Origin: Promethearchaeota archaeon
GTDB lineage: Archaea > Asgardarchaeota > Lokiarchaeia > Sigyniarchaeales > SOKP01
Direction: 5' to 3'
Assembly: GCA_019058425.1 (NCBI GenBank)
Contig: JAHPYZ010000005.1
Location: 34,420 to 98,419 of the forward strand
Length of the DNA: 64,000 nucleotides
A program made the translations under genes and the position numbers. This document shows, one piece after another, positions 29,826-38,564 of this stretch. Position 1 is the first letter of the stretch. Each line of letters begins with the position of its first letter. A model generated the notes under the pieces. That model was not told where the DNA came from. It was given only the letters and a program-made list of their open reading frames with translations, and did no database searches.

Positions 29826-30020
29826 TTAATCATTTTCTGTGAGTATGTAAATAATGATTAAAATCGCAACAACAATAAAACATAATCCTGCTGGTATACC
29901 AAAACCAATTAACTGGGTTCCTCAAGCTGATATACTAGTACTTAAAAGAAATATTAAACCTGCAGCTGTTATCACAACTATGAAAAATAAGATGCCCACT
30001 TTTTTATTGATACCTTTCAT
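29826..30020 (-). CDS. Candidate small two-TM selenoprotein 3 (in-frame TGA at 29922-29924)
   Basis: MKGINKKVGILFFIVVITAAGLIFLLSTSISA-U-GTQLIGFGIPAGLCFIVVAILIIIYILTEND*; 65 codons, single TGA. Confidence 0.65.
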
Positions 30021-30050
30021 TTGAATCCACACTCTTTGATTTTATCTTCT

Positions 30051-30249
30051 TTAGCGTTCTTGATAGATTAAGATTATCGACACTATCGGAAAAACTCCCG
30101 CTAAAAGCAAGCTTATAAAAGCTGAGTCTTCACCATCTATTAAACGCATACCTCAAGCAGCAAGATACAATATATAAGCCAAAAGCGATGATGATAAAGA
30201 CGACGCTAAAAAATGCTAGAATTATGGCTTCCAATCCCACCTCTCTCAT
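30051..30249 (-). pseudogene. Candidate small two-TM selenoprotein 4, one frameshift (TGA at 30153-30155)
   Basis: MREVGLEAIILAFFSVVFIIIAFGLYIVS(fs)AA-U-GMRLIDGEDSAFISLLLAGVFPIVSIILIYQER*. Confidence 0.42.
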
Positions 30250-30333
30250 TTTAATTCCCTTTTTTTTTTGTAGTTTTTAATAATGACGATATTCAATTTT
30301 ATACTTTTTAATAATTCATAAGATATTTCACAT

Positions 30334-30397
30334 CCAATCCTGTGCTAGGATAATCATCCACTGGCTACCATTTTTCTAGTGGAATCATTTTATTCGG
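30334..30397 (-). promoter_or_regulatory. SECIS-like RNA element 3 (core 30353-30388)
   Basis: Core AUGAUUCCACUAGAAAAAUGGUAGCCAGUGGAUGAU; side hairpin UCCUAGCACAGGA; outer pairing weaker (CCgAAU/AUUGG). Confidence 0.7.
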
Positions 30398-30411
30398 GGA
30401 AAAGATAAATA

Positions 30412-30645
30412 TTACATCCATTTGGGGATTTCAACTTTTTTGCGATCTTCCCGAGTTATAAGTATTAATACTATTATCAAAAATCCTGCTATAAAGAAAA
30501 ATATGCTCGGGAGTAAGGGATTAACAATTGGTTCACTCCCTCAACCACTGATCCCAGATGCTATATATGAGCCAATACCTATAATTATGAAAATCACAAT
30601 TAAAGCTTTTAAAGCTCCTTCTCCTTTGATGTTCTTCTCTTTCAT
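30412..30645 (-). CDS. Candidate small two-TM selenoprotein 5 (in-frame TGA at 30541-30543)
   Basis: MKEKNIKGEGALKALIVIFIIIGIGSYIASGISG-U-GSEPIVNPLLPSIFFFIAGFLIIVLILITREDRKKVEIPKWM*; 78 codons, single TGA. Confidence 0.65.
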
Positions 30646-30849
30646 TTTAATTCCTTATTTTGATTTTCTATTAAAATTCAAATTTTAATGAATTACATTC
30701 ATTATAACTATTTAAGGATAACCATCGAGGATCCTACACTTTATAATATTTCATAATAAAGAGTAAATAAGGAAAAAAGAGCTGGCGGCTAAAATACTCC
30801 TTTTTCCTTACTGAGATGCTGTTATGAATTAGGAGGAAATAATTTATAA

Positions 30850-31242
30850 TCATTCGAGTAAGATCCTTAGACCTTGAATAAACTGTTTGGGGGTAACACC
30901 GTTTAACAAGGCGTGATGCATATATTTAATATGTAGTTCCTCGACATTTTCTTTGTTTTCTACTTTAGAAACGATTTGATCCAGTAGCTTATATAGTGAA
31001 AAATCTGGGTTCTTTAATTTACCAAAATAACCACCATATGCCAAGAACATGTTGGCCATAAGCTCGATATCTTCAGGTGAATTATTCACGTAGCATTGTT
31101 TGCATACCACACCGAAATTGAATCCTTCTTGATAAATGCTTGCTGAACTAATGATTTCACCGTGACAAATTCCACACTCTAATTTAGCACGCCTTTTATG
31201 AGGAATTTCAATATTATTTGGACTAATTGTATTTATTTCCAT
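30850..31242 (-). CDS. Zinc-binding hypothetical protein
   Basis: CGICHGEI...VVCKQCY. Confidence 0.55.
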   Translation of the reverse strand: MEINTISPNNIEIPHKRRAKLECGICHGEIISSASIYQEGFNFGVVCKQCYVNNSPEDIELMANMFLAYGGYFGKLKNPDFSLYKLLDQIVSKVENKENVEELHIKYMHHALLNGVTPKQFIQGLRILLE

Positions 31243-31297
31243 GAAATACTAAAAAATCAGAAATATTTAAACAAAAAATAATGAAATCAGGTATCAG

Positions 31298-32020
31298 TTA
31301 ATTTATTGAAATTCCACTTTGTTCTAAGGTATATGAAAAATTTTTAGTAAATTCAGTTGTTGTGATAGTAATTTCTTTTTCATGCATATTATACTTATTA
31401 CTTAGTATAATGTCAATTGTTTTTATCCTATCATATAACTTATAAAAGAATGATCTTAGCTTCGAAGATTTCGGATCAAAAGTAACTTCATGGATTAATA
31501 TTAAACCAATATTGGACCTCCTACAAAAAAGCATGAGTGGTAGAAGTTGGTTTTCATAAAATGAATCTAGAAATGCAGTAACATCTGAAATATTAGTAAA
31601 ATGAGTAATTCTATAGCGGAGATGGTGTGAAATGTTATCTATGACGATAAATCGCAAATCAGAGGGCAAAATTGTTGTAGGAGATATAATATTTCTTACG
31701 ATATCGCCTTGCGCTTTATAAGTATGAATAATATGACTTTGAGGAGTAATTAAAATATTCTCTTTTAAATAGCGTAATTTTTCAGGATAGTCTTTAAATA
31801 TTTGGTCTAACCGTTTAATAGGGAAAAGTTCACTTGCTTGAATCCAAACACATGAGCCATTACATTCCACCTCACTAGTCAATAAGTTTCCAATTAAAAA
31901 AAGAGCAAGAGTGGTCTTACCCGTTCCAGATTCTCCTGAAATTGATATAGGCAATTTATTCAAAAAAAGATGTTTGAACGCATCAATCAGTTTGGATTCA
32001 GAAATCATACTACTCTTCAT
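31298..32020 (-). CDS. RecA/Rad55-like P-loop ATPase
   Basis: Walker A SGESGTGKTTLALFLI; Walker B LRFIVIDNIS. Confidence 0.65.
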   Translation of the reverse strand: MKSSMISESKLIDAFKHLFLNKLPISISGESGTGKTTLALFLIGNLLTSEVECNGSCVWIQASELFPIKRLDQIFKDYPEKLRYLKENILITPQSHIIHTYKAQGDIVRNIISPTTILPSDLRFIVIDNISHHLRYRITHFTNISDVTAFLDSFYENQLLPLMLFCRRSNIGLILIHEVTFDPKSSKLRSFFYKLYDRIKTIDIILSNKYNMHEKEITITTTEFTKNFSYTLEQSGISIN

Positions 32021-32345
32021 CTAACAACTCAAGTATTTCATTTTTGATTTTATCGATATTCACTTTATTTTCTCGTTCTTTTTCATTTCGGGCATGTTCT
32101 CTGTTTCCGTTGGAGTTCATTAATTGTTGAAGCATCATCAAAGTGATTAAATTATCAATTTGGGTATTATGCTGTGATTGATTTCCACTGAAAAACGAAA
32201 ATGGTCCACCCCCAGTTGATTTCCGAGATTTAAAAAATAAATAGACTCCTAGAAATAAAACAATAATAATAATTGCATAAAGTGGATTTTGTTGATAAAA
32301 AATAAAAAATCCAATAATCAATGCGATATAACAGAATCCTTTCAT
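32010..32345 (-). CDS. Small membrane protein
   Basis: N-terminal TM segments, polar C-terminus. Confidence 0.5.
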   Translation of the reverse strand: MKGFCYIALIIGFFIFYQQNPLYAIIIIVLFLGVYLFFKSRKSTGGGPFSFFSGNQSQHNTQIDNLITLMMLQQLMNSNGNREHARNEKERENKVNIDKIKNEILELLDEE

Positions 32346-32355
32346 GTTTTTTTAA

Positions 32356-33096
32356 TCACCATTTAGTATGTGGTTTTTTTGGTTTATACTGTCTCCTTGT
32401 AATAGGCTTCATTTTTACTTTATGTGGTTTTGTATAATCTCTTGCAAAGACTTTATTTATGCCTAGGTTAATACCAAGAATACTAAATCTTAATAGATGA
32501 TAGATCCCTGCAATAGATATATAGTAAAAGAACTCTATTACAAAGACTAATTGAAAAATTACTAAGATTATCCATAAAATACCGATCGAAAGTGAGATTA
32601 AGAATACTTGATATAGTGTATGTCTTAAATTATATCTAAAGGAACCTGTTAAAACTTTAAGGTCTCCTGCAGAGGGAGCTGCTGTTATTAACAATGAAAA
32701 TCCTATAAATACAGCTATTACTTTAAGTACCACATGGATACGAGGATCTACTGGTACCACAAACCACAAATAAAAAATCAACCACGTACTAATATAGAGA
32801 GGAGCTAAAGCGATTAAAAACGCTTGAAGGAAGGTCTTTCGTTTTTTAATCTCCACTTCTCCATGTGGATTTCTAATACCAAAGTATTCATCACGCCATT
32901 TTATCTTGATATGCTCAGGAATATGCCCAACTACTAAACTCATAACATAATGAGCTAATTCATGAAAGATTACTCCGATAAAAAATATTCTCATGGCAAT
33001 AGGTTTTAAAATTCCCGCATTCTCTCGGAATAAAATATATTTTAAAACAAGAGAAATGATTAAAATACCAAGAAATATAAAAGGCTCCTGTAGCAT
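32356..33096 (-). CDS. M50-type/DUF3267-like membrane metalloprotease
   Basis: FHELAHYVMSLVVGHIPEHI (HExxH in TM), multiple TMs. Confidence 0.65.
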   Translation of the reverse strand: MLQEPFIFLGILIISLVLKYILFRENAGILKPIAMRIFFIGVIFHELAHYVMSLVVGHIPEHIKIKWRDEYFGIRNPHGEVEIKKRKTFLQAFLIALAPLYISTWLIFYLWFVVPVDPRIHVVLKVIAVFIGFSLLITAAPSAGDLKVLTGSFRYNLRHTLYQVFLISLSIGILWIILVIFQLVFVIEFFYYISIAGIYHLLRFSILGINLGINKVFARDYTKPHKVKMKPITRRQYKPKKPHTKW

Positions 33097-33163
33097 AGAA
33101 TCTTTTATTTTTGATAAATATAAAGAAAAAATTTGAGAATTTTTTTAAATTAAAAAAATTGTT

Positions 33164-33175
33164 TTTCTTTAAATA
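33164..33175 (+). promoter_or_regulatory. TATA-box-like TTTCTTTAAATA
   Basis: Same 12-mer as at 7940 and 19866, but about 350 nt from the nearest + strand CDS. Confidence 0.4.
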
Positions 33176-33523
33176 GTTTCGATAAAATATAGGTAGTGTA
33201 AAGAATTTAAAAAAATCATCCCTGCGATCCGCAGACTCTCTACCTTATTCTATGTTAACATGAATTCAAATTCACTTATTCTTTTCTGTAACTATACCAC
33301 TCGAACTCTGGGATATATTAAGAAATAGAAAGTATTTAAACTCCATGATTTTTATATGCATAAAAATGTGGGTGATCGATAAAATGCAAAAATTGCAAAA
33401 ATTTTGAAAATGCAAAAATCTAATTTGTGTTTAGAGCCCTTCTTCTCATAAAATCGACCTTTGAGGATAATATTTAAAAGGCAAACTGGTTCCCATATAT
33501 TTCTTAGGTAAATTAAAAAAATA

Positions 33524-34816
33524 GTGATCAAAGCATTGGCAACTTATAAAGTTCAAGAAAATGTACTCTTTCGTGTTTTATCTGATTTTAAATGTGATAT
33601 TTGTGAATCTACGGATATAATCGAAACACGAGAAGGGTATGTATGTCGTGAATGTGGGCTTGTATTAGAAATTAAAAAACTCCAGTACGATAGACCTTAT
33701 AATGAAGACATTATTCAATACGCAAAGGGTTTAAGTACAACTCAAATTGGTACAAGACGAGAAAGAATAACCTCTCCTCAATCTGCCAGATTGCAAAGAT
33801 TAAATAAATATAATTCCATAAAAGACAATGAAAGAGCAGTATTTGAGAAAGTCCGTATTGAATTATCGAGAATTTTTAACGCATTAGATTTAGCTAGCTG
33901 TGATTCTGTGAAAGAAATGATCTTGACCAAATTCAAACAAATCAGACCTCAATTGGATCCAGGTACTAAGTTTAGGAGTCCTGAAAAGTTAATAGCGACT
34001 ATTGCTCACTTTTGCTTGAAACTTCGAAATATTGCTGTGAATTCAGCTGATCTTGTCGAAGTATCTAAAATTACAAAAAAGGAGTTTAATGTCTTTATTT
34101 TACAAATACAGAGATTTTTTCCTAAGTATGCTAAGAGAGAATATAGAAAGAAATATATTCTTCAACGAATATACGAGATTTCTGAGCATTTTGGATTAGG
34201 AACTGATTTCTATAAATTAGGAAAAAGAACTTTAAATAGATTATGGAATGGTGTAAAAAATACCACTGACAATGCTTTATCGGCTTTAATTAGTTCGATA
34301 TCACTTATTTGTTTGGGAAATACTAAAGTTAGTGTAAGTGCCATTTGTTCAAGACTTGGTGTGAGAATGTCAACCATTCAATCCCAAGTAAAAAAGAGAA
34401 TTTTTGACCAATTTCACGTAAATGGATTTGTAAGTCTCATAAAATCATCTGATCTACTTATTAAAATTATGGAGAAATTAGGGCTGTTAGAATTAGCTCA
34501 TTCTACTGAAGAATCTATTAATAGAGCAGATTCAGAAGAGCCTGTTGAGTTGGTCATGGGTAATGCTGTCGAGATTTTCAATCGTCATAACACTCTTGAT
34601 TACTATTATTTTGCGCTAAAAGATAACAACAGGTCTCCAGTTGCTATTACATTAAATGCACCAGAAAAAATAAAAAAAAGTAGCATTTTAAAATTAGCTT
34701 TAAGTCTAAACACAAAAAAGATTAGAATATTAAAAGAACAGAAAAATATACAACCAGAATTGGAGATACTAAGGTATCATTGTAGCAAAGGACCTCCTCT
34801 AATACATCCTGGATAA
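33524..34816 (+). CDS. tfb: Transcription initiation factor TFB-like (GTG start)
   Basis: CDICESTDIIETREGYVCRECGLVLE zinc ribbon plus two cyclin-fold repeats. Confidence 0.82.
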   Translation: MIKALATYKVQENVLFRVLSDFKCDICESTDIIETREGYVCRECGLVLEIKKLQYDRPYNEDIIQYAKGLSTTQIGTRRERITSPQSARLQRLNKYNSIKDNERAVFEKVRIELSRIFNALDLASCDSVKEMILTKFKQIRPQLDPGTKFRSPEKLIATIAHFCLKLRNIAVNSADLVEVSKITKKEFNVFILQIQRFFPKYAKREYRKKYILQRIYEISEHFGLGTDFYKLGKRTLNRLWNGVKNTTDNALSALISSISLICLGNTKVSVSAICSRLGVRMSTIQSQVKKRIFDQFHVNGFVSLIKSSDLLIKIMEKLGLLELAHSTEESINRADSEEPVELVMGNAVEIFNRHNTLDYYYFALKDNNRSPVAITLNAPEKIKKSSILKLALSLNTKKIRILKEQKNIQPELEILRYHCSKGPPLIHPG

Positions 34817-34963
34817 GGAAGTTAGTTTAGAATTAATTTAATTTTTAATTTCTCTTTCTCTCTTTTTTGGTATTCTCTTCTAATAATGCATCTCATTCTA
34901 TTTTGTGTTTTATTTCAATTTTTTGTTTATAAGTGGTGGGAATAAATAGCAATAACTCATTAA

Positions 34964-37891
34964 TTGTTAACATTTGTGCGAGTAAAAATGAAGTCAAAAA
35001 CATATTGGTTAATTGGAAGTGTTCTATTAATTATTATTGGTAATCTTATATTACTCCCTTCTGCTTCTTCTATTCAATCTAATTTTTTTCTACCAGATCA
35101 ATCGGAACACATGAAATTATCTTCATCAAGTAATAATGATCTGCTCAATTCTATCGTCGATAATAAGATACAGGATTATAGTGATTTGGCATATTTTCCA
35201 CAGATTTACGAATCATCATTACAAGCGACATATTATGGCCTCTTTATTTTTGATAGCATAGGAAAGCTGGATAATATAAACAAGACAGCAATACGAGATT
35301 ATATAATGTCTTATTATAATCCCAGCACAAATCGGTTTATGGATACATTGGCATATCGATATTTAGATTCGGATTTCTCATTCAAATTAGTTCCCCTCAG
35401 TAGTGTATTGGAAGTGAACTGCTATGCGGTCCTTGCTTTAGATATACTCGAGTCACTTCATCTTATTGATATCCCAGAAATGATTTCCTTTATTTGGAGT
35501 TGTCATAACAATATATCGAGTGGATTTATTGGTCGAACATACGAACCTAGTCTTGATGACGAATTCAAGATTTCGACCGCAGATAATACGTTTTTTGCGG
35601 TCTCCACCTTAGATTTATTGATGGACGATTGGTTAGGTTATTCAACTGAAAAACAGGCAATTATCCAATTTCTAAATAATCTACAAGATTCTTCTGGTGG
35701 ATTTAATAATGCTGATGATCTTGAATTTGTGAGTATGAATCCTCTACTAGAACCTAATTTACTCACATCATACTATTGTATTAAAGCACTAGAAGTATTC
35801 GGAGTGGAAGGAAGTATTGATGTTAGCAATTTCCATCAATATTTAACCGATCTCTATGATTCAAATTATGACTATTTTCGAATGTCCATTTGGGATTATA
35901 ATTTAAACTATACAAATATTGTAGGTACCGCACTCGGATTAGAACTCTCAGATATTTCATTGTATACCGGAATAGATAGAAATGAGGTTATTAATTTCAT
36001 AGTAGGAAACCGGAATTCACTTGGTAACTGGGATCAGTCAACAACTGTAGGTATTCATGAGTTAATTGACACTTACCAAATCCTTCGTTCATTAAATAAT
36101 TCAGGTATATTAACTCAATTAACCTTGGAAGAAAGAAATGAGATAGGAAACGCTACTCTTATGTATTATAATGACAATGGATTCTCACTGCTTTCAGTGG
36201 ATTATACTTCAATGAAGCTAGTGAATACAGTAGTATCCGCATTCACCCAATATGATAGAATCTCTGATTTAGAGATTCATCAACTTTATACCCGAATCAA
36301 GGATTCTTATGTCGATTATGCGGATTTTGGAATTTCACGATTTTTCTATGGATATCTATTGTCAAACACTCATCTCTATTGGTTTCGGTCTCATCCTATT
36401 GAATACTATAGTATGGGTCATAAATTTTATCTTGATGAAATTACTCAATTAAATTCCCATGAGTCCACATATTATGCATTAAATTCATTAAAAAATATGT
36501 TTAAACTAGACGACTTAGCAGCTTCATTTAACCTTAACAATTTGCTCTCAGATATTGTCGATACTCAATTTTTAAATGACTCTTATTATCAGAACTATGG
36601 CGCATTCTCATCCCTCGTAAAATTTGACAGCGCTCGTTCGGAATTTATTAATATACTTATCCATATTGAATATTCCTATTATGCTATAAGATGTTTGGAG
36701 ATACTTACTGAACAATTATCACTTAATTTCACTAATATAGGTTTTGATATGAATGCTCTTTATACTTACATTGATAGGAATGTAATCGAAACTCCATCAA
36801 CTTTATATTTTACTCCTCGCCCTACTTCGAGCATCGAAACCATTTTACAAAATACCTATTACATGATTTATATATTGAAAGCTTTAGATCTATTTGATAA
36901 AGATACGGGAAAAATCGAAAATTATCTCATCCAAAACTTAGATTATACTAATATTAAAAATGTGTATTACTGCTACAAAATTTCCGAAATATTAGAACTT
37001 GATATTGAGTTCAATTCTATTCTGATTCAAAATTTAGTAAACACACTTTACTCTGAAGAGTATGAGGAATTCTATATGGCTATAGATAGAAAAAATATTG
37101 AACAAGAAGCGTTTTTATGGATCTGTGAAATGGCAAGAAATAGCCCAATAGAAATTGAGGCATCTTACTCAAGTACGGTTGAGTTGGGTGGAATTAATTC
37201 GATGGAAGTATCTTTACAGAATCTGGTGTTGAGAGATTTCGGGGCCTATATTACATTCAAATTTGAAAGTGATCAAATTGGGACATTTACTTTCAGTAAA
37301 GTTGGTGATAATACATACGTGAGAGATATTCCTATTCCCTTAGATTTTCAATATTGCCCTATAATTGAGGGGAAATTGTGTGCCTATGAAGGAGTTCAAA
37401 AAAAAGCAGAATTAGATATCCAATTTCATACCACTTATTCCATTATCCATAATCTCTACATTAATAACACCGACTCACCAATTGATCTTAGAGTTAACAT
37501 ATCACTTTTAGCAAATAATACCAAATTCCCTCTAAGTTCCGGGAATGTTTTTACCAAAATTTACAAGGATGCTTTAATGTTTGACGAGATTGATTTCTCA
37601 AAAGTTGAATTTAATTATTCTAGTGTATTTACACTAACATATTCACCACCTGAGGAAGGAGAATATTTCTTCGAAATCTTTCTTTATGATCAGATTCGAG
37701 ATCTGACCAGTATGATAGGAAATTCTTCATTTACCAATATTGGTGAAGTTGATCAGAAACCAAACCCTCAAAACTATGATAATGAAATCACATCTGCTAT
37801 TCCTCTGATGGTAGTTTTTATCGGAGTACCTGGAATTGTTATAGGGATTTCTACGCATCAACTTAAAAAAGATAAAAAAGGTCTAAATTAG
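34964..37891 (+). CDS. Secreted/membrane-anchored alpha-toroid protein, paralogue of the 7964 ORF N-terminal half
   Basis: YFPQIYESSLQATYYGLFIFDSIGKL matches YFSQIYQPSLQATYYALYILDVIGRT; C-terminal TM. Confidence 0.7.
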   Translation: MLTFVRVKMKSKTYWLIGSVLLIIIGNLILLPSASSIQSNFFLPDQSEHMKLSSSSNNDLLNSIVDNKIQDYSDLAYFPQIYESSLQATYYGLFIFDSIGKLDNINKTAIRDYIMSYYNPSTNRFMDTLAYRYLDSDFSFKLVPLSSVLEVNCYAVLALDILESLHLIDIPEMISFIWSCHNNISSGFIGRTYEPSLDDEFKISTADNTFFAVSTLDLLMDDWLGYSTEKQAIIQFLNNLQDSSGGFNNADDLEFVSMNPLLEPNLLTSYYCIKALEVFGVEGSIDVSNFHQYLTDLYDSNYDYFRMSIWDYNLNYTNIVGTALGLELSDISLYTGIDRNEVINFIVGNRNSLGNWDQSTTVGIHELIDTYQILRSLNNSGILTQLTLEERNEIGNATLMYYNDNGFSLLSVDYTSMKLVNTVVSAFTQYDRISDLEIHQLYTRIKDSYVDYADFGISRFFYGYLLSNTHLYWFRSHPIEYYSMGHKFYLDEITQLNSHESTYYALNSLKNMFKLDDLAASFNLNNLLSDIVDTQFLNDSYYQNYGAFSSLVKFDSARSEFINILIHIEYSYYAIRCLEILTEQLSLNFTNIGFDMNALYTYIDRNVIETPSTLYFTPRPTSSIETILQNTYYMIYILKALDLFDKDTGKIENYLIQNLDYTNIKNVYYCYKISEILELDIEFNSILIQNLVNTLYSEEYEEFYMAIDRKNIEQEAFLWICEMARNSPIEIEASYSSTVELGGINSMEVSLQNLVLRDFGAYITFKFESDQIGTFTFSKVGDNTYVRDIPIPLDFQYCPIIEGKLCAYEGVQKKAELDIQFHTTYSIIHNLYINNTDSPIDLRVNISLLANNTKFPLSSGNVFTKIYKDALMFDEIDFSKVEFNYSSVFTLTYSPPEEGEYFFEIFLYDQIRDLTSMIGNSSFTNIGEVDQKPNPQNYDNEITSAIPLMVVFIGVPGIVIGISTHQLKKDKKGLN

Positions 37892-37955
37892 TTTAACTTA
37901 ATTAATTTTTAGGGTAAATTCAAAATTTTTCCTTTTTATTTACTCATTTTATATT

Positions 37956-38564
37956 TTGTCAATGACTTCAGGTGTGGATTCTTATGATTCAACAGGATCA
38001 TCTCGGAATATGATCCTAGTCTTCACTCAAATTGTCGATATATTAGAAAAATATAAAGATCAATTTGATAAAAAATTAAACTTTACAGAGCTACTTAAGC
38101 GATTAAAAATACCCACCTATGAAATTGATGAGATAATATCTTTCATATTAAAATTCCAATATATCTTTAAAAATATATTTCAGGAGCATGAATTGAAAAA
38201 ACAGAGAAGTAATAACACCGTCTACTTAGTGGCTGAAAGGATTTTTCGGAATGATATCCCAATGACGGTTGAAATCCTTCAATCACACATTAAATTGATA
38301 AATGATATTGTATATACCTTTAAGTTTGTAAAACGAGGGAAGGGATTTGATGTTACAAAGACCGGCTCTGATTTAATATCTAATCTAAAAAAAGTAAGAT
38401 CTGAGCATCCTTATCTATTCGAAAGTCATGGAAATGGAGCTATATATCCTTCGAAATTAGGATTAAGACTAGGGGAACTCATTATTTCCTATAATAAGAG
38501 TAATAAGGATATCAAGACGATTGAAATTGATAATTATACCTTTCACATAAGGAGTGATGAATAA
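37956..38564 (+). CDS. Hypothetical protein, probably helical/HTH
   Basis: 1-nt overlap with the Hef-like helicase gene. Confidence 0.5.
   Translation: MSMTSGVDSYDSTGSSRNMILVFTQIVDILEKYKDQFDKKLNFTELLKRLKIPTYEIDEIISFILKFQYIFKNIFQEHELKKQRSNNTVYLVAERIFRNDIPMTVEILQSHIKLINDIVYTFKFVKRGKGFDVTKTGSDLISNLKKVRSEHPYLFESHGNGAIYPSKLGLRLGELIISYNKSNKDIKTIEIDNYTFHIRSDE

Noticed and set aside
29170-30397. CRISPR array or simple mobile repeat explanation for the three repeats
   Set aside because: Only three copies, about 550-610 nt apart, with compensatory substitutions and genes between them; not CRISPR spacing
29241-30645. TGA = Trp recoding
   Set aside because: TGA ends normal genes in this window and TGG is used for Trp, including inside gene 1 and gene 5; not fully excluded without the whole genome
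30422-30688. + strand ORF of 88 aa in the ORF track
   Set aside because: Antisense to candidate selenoprotein gene 5; the minus reading is a coherent two-TM protein followed by a SECIS-like element
30705-30770. GGATAACCATCGAGGATCC as a fourth SECIS-like copy
   Set aside because: Only the first few bases resemble the repeat; no AUGA...UGAU pair or helix of the right length
33213-33325. tRNA gene
   Set aside because: Some tRNA-like strings on the minus strand (GGTAGAGAGTCTGC, GTTCGAG) but acceptor, D and T arms cannot be assembled into a cloverleaf
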